From the NCBI GenBank assembly GCA_963733545.1, contig CAVTDQ010000007.1:1860001-1924000 (forward strand): a DNA stretch of 64,000 nucleotides, read 5' to 3'. Positions 48,501 through 56,408 of this stretch are shown here, piece by piece; position 1 is the stretch's first letter, and the number at the start of each line of letters is the position of its first letter. The notes under the pieces are model-generated. The model was not told where the DNA came from. It saw nothing but the letters and a program-made list of their open reading frames with translations, and did not search any database. The position numbers were made by a program, and so were the translations under genes. This DNA comes from JAIQFF01 sp963733545. Lineage in GTDB: Bacteria > Acidobacteriota > Terriglobia > Terriglobales > Acidobacteriaceae.

Positions 48501-49238
48501 GCCATGAAATTGGTTGGTGCCGCGCTTGGTTGTCACTCGGATGCTGGAAATGCCGGCAAACTCGGCACTGAAATCGTTGGAAAGGACATTCAGCTCCCCA
48601 ACCGCCTCCAGGGATGGAGCACTCGCGGAGGGACTGCCATCGAGCGTGCTGGTAGAGCGCTGCCCATCGATGGTGAAGTTCGCGCCATAGCTTTGAAATC
48701 CCAGAAACTTAAATGATCCATCACCCGTGCTCTGCGTAATGTTCGGGTTCAGATAGAGAAATGAAAAAATATTGCGGCTATCGCGGGGAAGATCCAGCAC
48801 TTCGCGGCTGGTGATCGTGTCGGAGATCGTTTGGTCCGCGGTGTTGATCGTCTGAGCGTCGGTAGTGACGGAAACCACTTCTGACGAAACTGCGACTTTC
48901 ATAACCGCGTTGGCGATGACGACTGCGCTCCCGTTCACAACGATTCCGTTTATCTGAACCGTGGTCATTCCAGCATTCGTGATCGAGATTTTGTAAGTGC
49001 CGGAGCTCAGACCGAAAAATTGATAGCCACCTTCGGCGTTGGTTACCGTTTCGCGAGTTGAACCAGTTCCGAGATCGGTAACGGCCACTTTGGCGCCCGA
49101 AACGAGGGCACCACTTGAATCCGTGACAGTGCCTCGAATGGTGCCAAGGTCGGTGCCTTGGGCGAACAAAAGAGGACAACTGGAACTCAAAAGCACTAAG
49201 AGCACTAACAGGAAGAGGGTGCGCATTGCAGACGACAT
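45564..49238 (-). CDS. TonB-dependent outer-membrane receptor (Oar-like), large
   Basis: A 1224-residue receptor. GGGGGAATTT before ATG 49238 and signal RTLFLLVLLVLLSSSCPLLF fix the start over a longer frame. N-terminal carboxypeptidase-regulatory domain (TIRGTVTDSSGALVSGAKV), plug region with DLPRDSRNIFSFLYLN and NFTIDGQRST, then the barrel, ending VRVRLRVSF. It heads a minus-strand operon running through Asp-box propeller, amidohydrolase, DUF5107-TPR, lyase and esterase to 34312, with gaps of at most about 80 bases and two direct couplings. Probable import channel for the polymer fragments. Confidence 0.94.
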   Translation of the reverse strand: MSSAMRTLFLLVLLVLLSSSCPLLFAQGTDLGTIRGTVTDSSGALVSGAKVAVTDLGTGSTRETVTNAEGGYQFFGLSSGTYKISITNAGMTTVQINGIVVNGSAVVIANAVMKVAVSSEVVSVTTDAQTINTADQTISDTITSREVLDLPRDSRNIFSFLYLNPNITQSTGDGSFKFLGFQSYGANFTIDGQRSTSTLDGSPSASAPSLEAVGELNVLSNDFSAEFAGISSIRVTTKRGTNQFHGSVFYDNKNSALAGLTIQDQQGIRDSQGSLYPYPSPYFNFNDIAGSLGGPVPGLKRTWFFTTYERNYNRDSTQITDSRLPHPSFWTGDFSRLVTDPDNMKPSILPAVPSNVSLSPAEMAADTYCVGWPNCIGTGSQFVIIPSHLLNPNVQQLIDKYFPKIDPRIAINVNNGRIGQLFQTIMPNLTTRDLGTVRVDHDFSERDHVYGVYNTQALSGGNSAVRSPFTGLGLTQQDQRTHTLSLSYLRTIRNNLINEARGGFNREFVFRHSNTTLGSFLSSIGFDQNAIDAYGAVVGPDELQTHGHTVIAYGSAFTPFDRSGNRNTDRQESQYLATFGDTLTWVIKNHNLKMGADFVHNEGLDGFSTARGNPRGTMTYTGGGTTPFANFLLGQPANRVTFVPQSRPDMDVANWEQGYFFQDDWKIKRNVTLNLGIRYEIVSPWVDKHDILLNFDPTFNNNTGRFIVSSEKTLAFLDPRISATLPVVTAGQSGLGIGRGLVRTDKNNFAPRVGIAWGIGDKTVIRGGYGLYFPTSAAQGIRDPISTNGFNQMLTKQTGTVNPPLQAWPFPLTGGDVANNASLVSVNAVPVGLREPTVQQYNATFERQLGAKNAVRFSYLGTRSTGLIGGIDLNEIAPSDNPWGTTTGDGATPCTPDDGDCLPTNADFARLPYPTLGDFLLTYGNYGHSQANTFQTQFERRFDKGLMFNASYTYTDQKSTGIDQGNSSLGGVPYNPFQPNLDYTQDAWVSHHRFVLYGVYELPFGRSMKYGHGLAKWADAIVGGWQTTFQMFAKSGTAFTPYWTCDNCGNGDRMVGPGNIASESIDALGDFNDFIGYRPLVTGDFKQHVGDQLFNPGAFAPPTMGADVFTNSAVARKNLLWGPGAWGVNFGLHKDFKIKERITASLGADFNNIFNHPLRMPNQDFGDGSFSYLGGFDIAVDPGTLRPVVQDTNPNPDFARAFSTFPQEGVDSRRTVRVRLRVSF

Positions 49239-49280
49239 AAATTCCCCCGTGAAACCAAGAATGATGCGCAGACTTTTATC

Positions 49281-49350
49281 ACGATTCGAAACCAAAGGCA
49301 AGCAAAGAATCGTTGATATGAAACTGGGAGAAATTAAAAGAAAGCATATG
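49281..49350 (-). promoter_or_regulatory. operator region before the TonB receptor operon
   Basis: ACGATTC (49281-49287) and GAATCGT (49307-49313) form an inverted repeat flanking AAACCAAAGGCAAGCAAA, and AAATTAAAAGAAAGCATATG follows at 49331-49350. The A-rich units match the repeats before agaS and the nagB-type gene. Together they lie 43-112 bases before the receptor start. Confidence 0.5.
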
Positions 49351-49418
49351 ATCAACTGGGAAGGGTTGGCATGCATCCGCAGAATCGCTGTAAATTATTG
49401 AAAAACAATCACCGGGAC

Positions 49419-50645
49419 TTAATTTGAAGCGGGAAGATGCAATTCGAAACTCTGCACCACGCGGCTGATGCTCCCGTTTTCGGAAGGCGAATCCGGCCGC
49501 AAGCCCTCATTCAGGCACCTGAAAAAGGCAAGCAGTTGGCCTACGAGCACATCTATCACCGGAGAGTTATCGTCGCTCAAATCTTTTAGTCCCAGGCATT
49601 CAATCGCAAGATCGTCTGCGCAAATCAGTTCGCCAGCAATATGCTCGCCCACGATGACTTTCAAAAGCCCGAGCTTTTTACGATCCAATTCTCGAAGCAG
49701 GTCGGATTCGTAAGCCCGCAGCACAGGATCCGACGACAGAAAAGCGACGACCAGGCAGTCCTCGTGAACGAAGCTCATTGGGCCGTGGCGGAGACCGAGA
49801 AACGTCTCGCAAAGAGTTGCCACGCGGCCTGAGGTCATTTCGAGCATCTTCAACGAGGCTTCGCGCGCTGCCGAGAAGCGAGCACCACTTCCGAGAAAGA
49901 CGGCCCGCGTGAACGGCGCCTTCGCTATTGAAGCGATTCTGCCAAAATGCTCGGCAAGAATGTAACTCGCGATCGCGCTGGCGCGCTCGCATATCGCCTG
50001 GTATTGATCAGGGATTTCGAGCAACCCCAGGAAACGCGCACTAAGCACAAGATTGGTAAAGCTGCTGGTCATAACCAGGCTTTGATCGTTGGTGGCTTCC
50101 GGCAGTGTAATCACGGAGATGCGCGAGTTGTTTGCAAACTTCGTAGCCAGCCCACCCGCGGCATTGCAGGTCAGGACAAGATGGCGTATCTCCGGATACG
50201 TGTTCAAAATATGCGAGAGCGCGCCAGCGCTCTCCGGGCTGTCGCCGGAACGCGCGATAGAAACCATAAGGGCGGGCTTGCCCGTCTGCAAACACTTGCT
50301 GCCGTGCGTCAGAATCTCGCCACCACCGAACCCCTGCACTGTGATCCCGAGTTCCGCTTGCAATGGAATACGTACGCATTCGCCGGCATATTCTGAACTT
50401 CCTGACCCGGTCAAAACCAAAGAACGGATATCTTTTACGCCCGCCCTCAAAATATTCGTGTAGCCCTGCATGAGTTGAGAAGTTTGCAGCCAGGTGTGGG
50501 GTTGCTGACAAATTTCGCGCAGAGTATGGAAGTAGCCCAAGCGGCGTTGTTCGTCCGGACTCTTGGAAAGTAATTCTGCCAATTTTGGCTGGTGGCCGGC
50601 GAGCGCGCGCAGCCAATCCGAGTCAGATGAAAATATAGGAGACAT
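49419..50645 (-). CDS. agaS: AgaS-type sugar isomerase (galactosamine-6-phosphate deaminase/isomerase)
   Basis: A 408-residue cytoplasmic protein with two SIS domains. It matches AgaS along its length: LVLTGSGSSEYAGECV and SIARSGDSPESAGALSHIL in the first SIS, SRISVITLPEATNDQSLVMT, then AVFLGSGARFSAAREASLKM, LRHGPMSFVHEDCLVVAFLS, and the C terminus SRVVQSFELHLP. AgaS deaminates and isomerises galactosamine-6-phosphate to tagatose-6-phosphate. AAGGA six bases before ATG 50645 fixes the start; the upstream frame would cover the operator. This is the strongest pointer that the island consumes an amino sugar. Minus strand, immediately upstream of the big receptor operon. Confidence 0.9.
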   Translation of the reverse strand: MSPIFSSDSDWLRALAGHQPKLAELLSKSPDEQRRLGYFHTLREICQQPHTWLQTSQLMQGYTNILRAGVKDIRSLVLTGSGSSEYAGECVRIPLQAELGITVQGFGGGEILTHGSKCLQTGKPALMVSIARSGDSPESAGALSHILNTYPEIRHLVLTCNAAGGLATKFANNSRISVITLPEATNDQSLVMTSSFTNLVLSARFLGLLEIPDQYQAICERASAIASYILAEHFGRIASIAKAPFTRAVFLGSGARFSAAREASLKMLEMTSGRVATLCETFLGLRHGPMSFVHEDCLVVAFLSSDPVLRAYESDLLRELDRKKLGLLKVIVGEHIAGELICADDLAIECLGLKDLSDDNSPVIDVLVGQLLAFFRCLNEGLRPDSPSENGSISRVVQSFELHLPASN

Positions 50646-50690
50646 TGGAAATCCTTGACTTGGCCAAAGGGAAAATAGCAGGAAATCATA

Positions 50691-50715
50691 GCAAAGTAAA
50701 AGAAAACGTGATATG
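50691..50715 (-). promoter_or_regulatory. DeoR-type operator before agaS
   Basis: GCAAAGTAAAAGAAAACG then TGATATG (plus-strand reading) lies 46-70 bases before agaS. On the minus strand it reads ACGTTTTCTTTTACTTTGC, directly followed by TATGAT, a probable -10 box, so the repeats would occupy the promoter spacer. Confidence 0.6.
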
Positions 50716-50801
50716 CGGCGCCGAATGCTCATCTATCTCCATGCTTTACAATAACTTGCGCGAATCGCTGGCAGCCGGCCTAGCCGAAAAACAAACCGCA
50801 T

Positions 50802-50825
50802 GACTTTCTTTTGCCTTTGTATATT
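50802..50825 (+). promoter_or_regulatory. DeoR-type operator and -10 box before the second DUF4832 gene
   Basis: GACTTTCTTTTGCCTTTGT is followed by TATATT (50820-50825), a likely -10 box 26 bases before the ATG. No canonical -35 is seen. The TTTC/TTTG spacing matches the units before agaS on the other strand, so one regulator could control both divergent units. Confidence 0.55.
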
Positions 50826-50851
50826 GTCGTTTTGCGCACTAAAATGCCGGC

Positions 50852-52387
50852 ATGCGTCGTCGAGACTTCTTGAAAGCCGCAGCCTTAATGCCTGCCGTCG
50901 CTACTGCAGATGTTCCAGCCCACCTCTGGCAGGGATACGATTTTTCACCTGGCCCGCCCGTGCACCAGCGGCTGAATCAAGGACCGTTTGAGATCGATCA
51001 AGACGAAGGCTGGCAAACGATTCTGTTTACGTCTCCATCGGAGAGGCCACAGCGCAATCCCGGGCTAGGGCTGGTTGGCTATGCCTGGGAAGAAAGTGGC
51101 CCTTCGCTGGCCGCGAGGGCTGGCCGGGAGACGCTGGAGCAACATGTCGAGAAAATGTCCAGCCTGCCGTTTGTGGACGTTTTGTACATCCGCTGCGATT
51201 GGCGGAATGTGCAGACGCGGCCCGGTCGGCTGGATTTAAACCCAGTTTTTCACCTGGCGATGGATGCGGCCAGGCGTAAAGGGCTGCGCGTCGCCTTCCG
51301 GATTCAGCTCTCCAACTACTCATTCCAGCCTGACGAAGTTGCGTTGCCGCAATTTCTGCGCGATCGCGTGCCGATGGTCAAAATCGGCCGCATCCCCAAA
51401 GACGGCGGGGAATTCAGAGAACCGCGCTACGATCATCCCGAATTTCAAAAGGCCTTCGCCGAACTGAACGATCTTCTCGCAGCGCAGTTCGAAGGAGATC
51501 CTCTGATCGAGTGGATGGACCTGATGCAGTACGGATTCTGGGGAGAAGGCCACACCAGTAACTATCCCAGTCCATTTCCCGATTTTCTTACCGCGGAAAA
51601 GACCTTCGTCAGCATGACGGCCCGCCAACTCGAGACTTGGAAGAAAACCCCGCTAGCCGTCAACACACAACCGGATATCAGTAACGTCGGAAACCGGGCA
51701 GTCATTGATATGTCCGTGCGGGCCGGTGCCTGGCTGCGTTCCGATAGCATCATTGTGGAAGAGCCGATTCAAATTGAAGAGTTGACCAACCGTCCGCCGT
51801 GGCTCGCGACCATTATCGAGGACGGATATCTGCGTCATTACGATACGTCTCAGATTAAGGTGGACGCTGCGGGCATCAATGAACTCGAGAGTTACATGCT
51901 GCACGCCCTCGATGCGAAGGCGAATTATTGGGGACTATGGACGGAAGCTGACAATCTCGCCCGCTACAACGAAAAATATCCGCGCGGATTTGAACGTTTG
52001 CGAACCCAGCTCGGCTATCGCTTACGGCCAGCGTGGGTGTGGCAGCGGAAGAGATACGGCACGAATGAACTTGTGATTTGCGTAGCGAATCGCGGTGTCT
52101 CGGGAGTTCCGGGTGTGCTGTGGTTGAGGATTGAGAGCCCGGATAAGACCGTTAGTATGGAAGGTGCGTTTGACGCGGGTCATCCCTACGGAGGGGCTCT
52201 GCGGCAAGGCTCTTTCATCCTGCCGAAGGGCCATCTGGGCAAAATCAATCTTTCGGCACAGCTGGAGATTCGGCCAGGGGTAAAGAAAGCCATTGCGTGG
52301 ACGTGTGAACAGCCAGTGAATCAAGACGGCTCGATCACGATCGAGCTGAAGCCTGAGAACGATCGCGGCTGGCGAAAAGGGGTTTAG
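50852..52387 (+). CDS. exported DUF4832-type putative glycoside hydrolase (paralogue of 27981-29387)
   Basis: A 511-residue protein with Tat-like signal MRRRDFLKAAALMPAVATAD. The GH-like barrel shows VDVLYIRCDWRNVQTRPGRL, KGLRVAFRIQLSNYSFQP and DPLIEWMDLMQYGFWGEGHT (the same GFWGEG/GYWGEG position as the paralogue), followed by LRPAWVWQRKRYGTNELVIC and a beta-sandwich C terminus. The function is not established; a glycosidase acting on the imported or surface-bound glycan is the simplest reading. It diverges from agaS with a shared operator region and is convergent with the nagB-type gene. Confidence 0.75.
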   Translation: MRRRDFLKAAALMPAVATADVPAHLWQGYDFSPGPPVHQRLNQGPFEIDQDEGWQTILFTSPSERPQRNPGLGLVGYAWEESGPSLAARAGRETLEQHVEKMSSLPFVDVLYIRCDWRNVQTRPGRLDLNPVFHLAMDAARRKGLRVAFRIQLSNYSFQPDEVALPQFLRDRVPMVKIGRIPKDGGEFREPRYDHPEFQKAFAELNDLLAAQFEGDPLIEWMDLMQYGFWGEGHTSNYPSPFPDFLTAEKTFVSMTARQLETWKKTPLAVNTQPDISNVGNRAVIDMSVRAGAWLRSDSIIVEEPIQIEELTNRPPWLATIIEDGYLRHYDTSQIKVDAAGINELESYMLHALDAKANYWGLWTEADNLARYNEKYPRGFERLRTQLGYRLRPAWVWQRKRYGTNELVICVANRGVSGVPGVLWLRIESPDKTVSMEGAFDAGHPYGGALRQGSFILPKGHLGKINLSAQLEIRPGVKKAIAWTCEQPVNQDGSITIELKPENDRGWRKGV

Positions 52388-52419
52388 CTTGGGAAATCTT
52401 GGGCGGGCACCAAACGCAG

Positions 52420-52452
52420 CCAAGCGCCTCCGCTGCTAGGCGGTCGGCTTGG
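52420..52452. terminator. bidirectional terminator-like hairpin
   Basis: CCAAG-CGCCT (52420-52429) pairs with AGGCG (52438-52442) and CTTGG (52448-52452), a two-part stem with a five-base bulge, placed between the convergent ends of the DUF4832 gene and the nagB-type gene. No strong T-tract follows on either side. Confidence 0.4.
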
Positions 52453-52511
52453 GAACGAAATCTTCATTTAGTCCGGCGAAAGATGTCCAGCCAACGTCTT
52501 TGGCGCAAAAG

Positions 52512-53264
52512 CTAAACTGGTGTCAATGTGGCCGAGCTTAACAGTGCTGACGATTCTTGGTCGAGATACAAGGTCGTATTCGGGTGAGTACGCAGAATTG
52601 AGGCCGGCGCCAAAGGACTGATCGCACCTTCAAGGCATGCCTTCACGGCATTGGCCTTACGGGCGTCGGGCACGATGCAAATGATTGCCTTCGCTTTCAG
52701 AATCTGACGCACGCTCATGGAAATGGCGCGTTCTGGTACTTCGCTTATCGAATGGAACCATCCCTCTCCCATTTGCTGGCGGCGGCAGACTTCGTCGAGC
52801 TTGACCAGCAAATAGGGTTCTTCTGTCTCAAAGTCTGCCGGTGGATCGTTGAACGCCAGGTGTCCGTTTTCTCCGATGCCGACGAATGCAACATCAACTG
52901 GTGCGGACCGAAGAGCATTGCCTACGACGCGGATGACTTCAGCAGGATCGTGGTCGCCATCGAGCAGGTGAAACTTGGTGATTCCAGTTTTCTCAATCAG
53001 CCGGTCGCGAAGAAACCGGCGGAAACTGGCGGGATGATCCTCGGGGATCCCAACATATTCGTCGAGATGGAACATCTCTACGTTGGACCAGTCAATGTCC
53101 GGGAGCGCCGTGAGTACTTGCAGGAATTCAAATTGCGCCGCTCCGGTCGCGGCAATGATGCGGGCTCTTCCCCGTTCTTGAATTGCCCGTCGGAGCAAGG
53201 CAGCTGCCTGCTCCGCCGCCCTTACACCCAGAGTATTTTTGTCACTGAACGTTTTGATTTGCAT
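52512..53264 (-). CDS. nagB: NagB-type glucosamine-6-phosphate deaminase
   Basis: A 250-residue deaminase/isomerase of the glucosamine-6-phosphate deaminase family: IIAATGAAQFEFLQVL, VEMFHLDEYVGIPEDHPASF (D67-E68-Y69), GIGENGHLAFNDPPADF (N132, H134, D139 in the active-site loop where the E. coli enzyme has D, H, E) and AISMSVRQILKAKAIICIVP. It converts glucosamine-6-phosphate (or an isomer) to fructose-6-phosphate plus ammonia. The Asn variant occurs in Bacillus-type NagB and is not a defect. The start at 53264 is preferred although its ribosome binding site is weak; a TTG at 53294 is possible. Together with AgaS it covers both amino sugar isomers. Confidence 0.88.
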   Translation of the reverse strand: MQIKTFSDKNTLGVRAAEQAAALLRRAIQERGRARIIAATGAAQFEFLQVLTALPDIDWSNVEMFHLDEYVGIPEDHPASFRRFLRDRLIEKTGITKFHLLDGDHDPAEVIRVVGNALRSAPVDVAFVGIGENGHLAFNDPPADFETEEPYLLVKLDEVCRRQQMGEGWFHSISEVPERAISMSVRQILKAKAIICIVPDARKANAVKACLEGAISPLAPASILRTHPNTTLYLDQESSALLSSATLTPV

Positions 53265-53339
53265 GGATGGCGCGGGAAACTCTACAGACCACAACCCCTT
53301 TTATACTTTGTTTTCGCTCAAAAGAGAAGGAGATAGATG

Positions 53340-53361
53340 ATAAAAGAAAGCAAATGGAACA
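53340..53361. promoter_or_regulatory. DeoR-type operator in the nagB/GNAT divergent region
   Basis: ATAAAAGAAAGCAAATGGAA (from 53339) lies 76-97 bases before nagB and about 180 bases before the divergent GNAT gene. A TATAAA (minus strand, 53305-53300) could be the nagB -10. The 277-base gap 53265-53541 shows nothing else recognisable. Confidence 0.55.
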
Positions 53362-53541
53362 AATGCGATGGTAAACTTGGCGATGTCCCGACCAGGACGC
53401 AATTTCCGTTACAAAAGCAGAGGAAATGCAAAATCAGACCCGCTCGTCTCATTTGAGCGGGAGAAGAAATGGGCTTCCGGAGATCCGGACGAAGATCGCC
53501 CTGCCACATTTCATACAATGATTTAGCCAGAACACGACCGA

Positions 53542-54369
53542 ATGAAGGTAGCCGCAAAAGCCCGAATCAGGCGAATGGCCGTGGAGGATATTCCGGCGGC
53601 ACTGGAGTTGTCGACAGAGGCCGGCTGGAACCAGACGGCAGAAGACTGGCGAATGCTAACCCTGTTGGCGCCGGAAACCTGTCTGGCGATTGACATAGAT
53701 GGCGAACTGGCCAGCACCACCACTCTTTTGTGTTATGGATCGAGGCTGGCATGGCTGGGGATGGTGCTCACCAGGAAAAAGTTTCGCGGACAAGGACTGG
53801 CGCGCCGCTTACTGTCGGAAACGCTGGCGTTAGCGAATCAAATCAAGATTGAGACTCTGAAACTCGACGCTACCGACCAGGGGCAGCCACTGTATGAGAA
53901 ATTGGGATTTCGATGTGAACAGCCCGTGGAGCGATGGGAGCGGGCAGCGACGGGCAGCGCGGGTTCTTTCAGTGGGCGCTCGGACTCGTTGTCACCCCAG
54001 AATCTGAATGCGGACCGGGAGTCATTCGGGGCAGACCGCTCCGAGCTACTCGGCAGGTTAGCGGGTAGAAATGGCGCGTTTGTCGCAGGAGAGTCCTACG
54101 CTCTCGCGCGCCCTGGCCGGGTGACTTCTTATATAGGGCCCTGTGTCTCTGCTGACGCAGGCATTGCATACTCGTTGCTCGAGCGTTGCGTTCGGAACAC
54201 AGGAAGTTCGCTTTCGATGGATTTATTGAAGCAGAATCATAATGCCGAACGGATTGCGATCGACCTCGGCTTCGTCCCTCGGCGAACGCTTACACGTATG
54301 GTTCGAGGCAAGGAATTGCGTGGCAGAGAAGACCACATTTACGCGCTGGGTGGATTTGAGTTTGGCTGA
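53542..54369 (+). CDS. GNAT family acetyltransferase, two GNAT-like halves
   Basis: A 275-residue protein. The N-terminal half is a canonical GNAT: AVEDIPAALELSTEAGWNQT, then the acetyl-CoA loop GMVLTRKKFRGQGLARRLL (R/Q-x-x-G-x-G/A) and LDATDQGQPLYEKLGFRCEQ. The C-terminal half (from about residue 155; GRLAGRNGAFVAGESYALAR, NAERIAIDLGFVPRRTLTRM) resembles the second half of tandem GNATs and lacks a clear CoA loop. It could acetylate an amino sugar. Its stop is directly followed by the epimerase ATG, first of four coupled genes. Confidence 0.85.
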   Translation: MKVAAKARIRRMAVEDIPAALELSTEAGWNQTAEDWRMLTLLAPETCLAIDIDGELASTTTLLCYGSRLAWLGMVLTRKKFRGQGLARRLLSETLALANQIKIETLKLDATDQGQPLYEKLGFRCEQPVERWERAATGSAGSFSGRSDSLSPQNLNADRESFGADRSELLGRLAGRNGAFVAGESYALARPGRVTSYIGPCVSADAGIAYSLLERCVRNTGSSLSMDLLKQNHNAERIAIDLGFVPRRTLTRMVRGKELRGREDHIYALGGFEFG

Positions 54370-55395
54370 ATGACGGCGATTCAAAACGAAGCTGAATTGG
54401 AAGAGCGCCTCTCGCGTCCTAGCGATGCGGATGCGGCGGCCCTGTCTTCGCTGGAAGGCGACCTGCTCATTCTGGGTGCCGGCGGCAAGATGGGACCGAG
54501 CCTGGCCAAATTGGCGCGCCGCGCGGCCGATAAAGCGGGGGTTAAGAAGCGTGTGATCGCGGTCGCTCGCTACAGTAACGCCCGTTTGCCTTCGGAGTTT
54601 GCTTCGTGCGGCATTGAGACCATCGCGGCAGACCTGTTGGAACCTGGCGAACTTGAGAAGTTGCCCAACATCCCTAATGTCATTTACATGGCCGCGAAGA
54701 AATTTGGAACTTCTGGCGCCGCACACGAGACCTGGGCGATGAATACGTTCCTGCCGGGACTAGTGGCCAACCGTTTTCGTGATTCACGTATTGTGGCTTT
54801 CTCCACGGGAAATGTGTATCCACTTCGGACGGAGAGCGAAGGCGGTGCCGATGAATTCACGCCAGTCGCTCCTGTGGGCGAGTATGCCCAGTCTGCGCTC
54901 GGTCGTGAGCGCATGTTCGAATATGCGTCCGCGAAATGGGGAACGCCGGTCGCCATTCTTCGCCTGAATTACGCAATCGATTTGCGGTACGGTGTTCTTC
55001 TGGATATTGGGCAGGCAGTTTACGAGCGCCGCCCGGTGGATCTGCGTATGCCTTTCGTAAATGTAATCTGGCAAGGAGATGCGAACTCATGGTGCCTGCG
55101 GTCGTTTGCGCATTGCCAGTCGCCTCCCTTTGTGCTGAACATCACGGGGCTGGAGACGTTGTCTGTTCGCGAAATCGCATTCGCATTCGGAAGGCATTTC
55201 TCAATCGAACCACAGTTTAGTTCTGAACCGTCGGCCTCGGCGCTGTTGAACAACGCGGCGAAAGCCCGGCAACTCTTCGGCGAGGCGACTGTGAAGCCCG
55301 CGGAAATGATCGAGTGGACAGCGAATTGGATTAAGCTGGGCGGCGCAACGCTGGGCAAGCCGACCCATTTTCAGACGCGCGACGGAAAGTTCTGA
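54370..55395 (+). CDS. NAD(P)-binding epimerase/dehydratase-like protein without the YxxxK lysine
   Basis: A 341-residue extended-SDR protein. LLILGAGGKMGPSLAKLARR (residues 32-51) is the NAD-binding glycine motif; IPNVIYMAAKKFGTSG and IVAFSTGNVYPLRTE (S145, T146) follow as in sugar-nucleotide epimerases. The catalytic tyrosine is probably Y172 (VGEYAQSALGRERM), but the YxxxK lysine position is Ala, so classical SDR chemistry may be lost or altered. It starts at 54370, the base after the GNAT stop, and its stop overlaps the DapA-like start by one base. A role in modifying a keto- or amino-sugar intermediate is inferred from context. Confidence 0.85.
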   Translation: MTAIQNEAELEERLSRPSDADAAALSSLEGDLLILGAGGKMGPSLAKLARRAADKAGVKKRVIAVARYSNARLPSEFASCGIETIAADLLEPGELEKLPNIPNVIYMAAKKFGTSGAAHETWAMNTFLPGLVANRFRDSRIVAFSTGNVYPLRTESEGGADEFTPVAPVGEYAQSALGRERMFEYASAKWGTPVAILRLNYAIDLRYGVLLDIGQAVYERRPVDLRMPFVNVIWQGDANSWCLRSFAHCQSPPFVLNITGLETLSVREIAFAFGRHFSIEPQFSSEPSASALLNNAAKARQLFGEATVKPAEMIEWTANWIKLGGATLGKPTHFQTRDGKF

Positions 55396-56408
55396 TGCAA
55401 CTTCGCGACAAGCTTTTCTCCGGCCTCGTGATTCCGGCGCATCCCCTTGCGCTGAATCAGGAGCGCAAGCTCGATGAGCGACGCCAGCGCGCCCTGACCC
55501 GCTACTACATCGCGGCTGGCGCCGGCGGGATTGCGGTGGGCGTACATACAACCCAGTTTGCGATCCGCGATCCCCAAGTCGGCCTGCTTAAACCGGTGCT
55601 GCGCATCGCTGCCGAGGAAACGGCCGGGAAAGGCATCGTAAGAATTGCCGGAGTCTGCGGCCAGCGAGATCAGGCAATTGGTGAAGCGATGCTTGCCGCC
55701 GAGATGGGATATGACGCCGCCCTGCTGAGCCTGGCCGACCTGAAACATGAAACCATTCCCAAGCTTCTGGAGCACGCCCGGGAAATAGCTTCTGTGCTAC
55801 CTATCATTGGTTTTTATCTGCAGCCATCGGTAGGCGGACGTGTTCTGCCCTTCGAATTCTGGCGCGAGTTCGCGGAGATCGATAACGTCGTGGCCATCAA
55901 GATCGCGCCTTTCAACCGATACCAGACACTCGATGTGGTTCGCGCGGTTGTGCAATCGGGTCGCGCGCAAGAGATCGCCCTCTATACAGGCAATGACGAC
56001 AACATCCTCATCGATCTTCTCACTGAATTTGATTTGGGTGGCGAACGGCTTCGTATCGTTGGCGGATTGCTCGGCCACTGGGCGGTGTGGACCAAGACAG
56101 CGGTTGCGCATCTGGCCGCGGCGAAAAGCCAATCACAAACTGTTCCCGCCAAGCTGCTTACCCTGGCGCAGCAAATTACCGATGCGAATTCCGCATTCTT
56201 TGATCCGGCCCACCAATTTCACGGATGTATCGCGGGAATTCACGAAGTATTGCGGCGCCAGGGTTTGCTGGAGGGCCGATGGTGTTTGGATCCGCGCGAG
56301 GACCTTTCGGCCGGCCAATCGGAAGAGATCGACCGCGTTTACAGGCTTTACCCGCACTTGCCCGATGATGATTTCGTTAAGGAGCACCTCCATGAATGGC
56401 TTAGCTAA
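55395..56408 (+). CDS. dihydrodipicolinate synthase/N-acetylneuraminate lyase family aldolase
   Basis: A 337-residue class I aldolase. The Schiff-base Lys is K169 (NVVAIKIAPFNR) and the catalytic Tyr Y141 (IIGFYLQPSVGGR), spaced 28 residues as in DapA (Y133/K161). AGAGGIAVGVHTTQFAI stands where DapA has its GTTGE-like substrate loop, so the substrate differs from that of lysine biosynthesis. Members at such loci cleave or form keto-acid sugars. The ATG overlaps the epimerase stop by one base. Its last 17 bases overlap the CBM9-like gene. Confidence 0.9.
   Translation: MQLRDKLFSGLVIPAHPLALNQERKLDERRQRALTRYYIAAGAGGIAVGVHTTQFAIRDPQVGLLKPVLRIAAEETAGKGIVRIAGVCGQRDQAIGEAMLAAEMGYDAALLSLADLKHETIPKLLEHAREIASVLPIIGFYLQPSVGGRVLPFEFWREFAEIDNVVAIKIAPFNRYQTLDVVRAVVQSGRAQEIALYTGNDDNILIDLLTEFDLGGERLRIVGGLLGHWAVWTKTAVAHLAAAKSQSQTVPAKLLTLAQQITDANSAFFDPAHQFHGCIAGIHEVLRRQGLLEGRWCLDPREDLSAGQSEEIDRVYRLYPHLPDDDFVKEHLHEWLS

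Noticed and set aside
55840..56391. Upstream in-frame extension of the CBM9-like gene
   Set aside because: It lies inside the DapA-like gene; the signal peptide and AAGGAG at 56392 show the true start.
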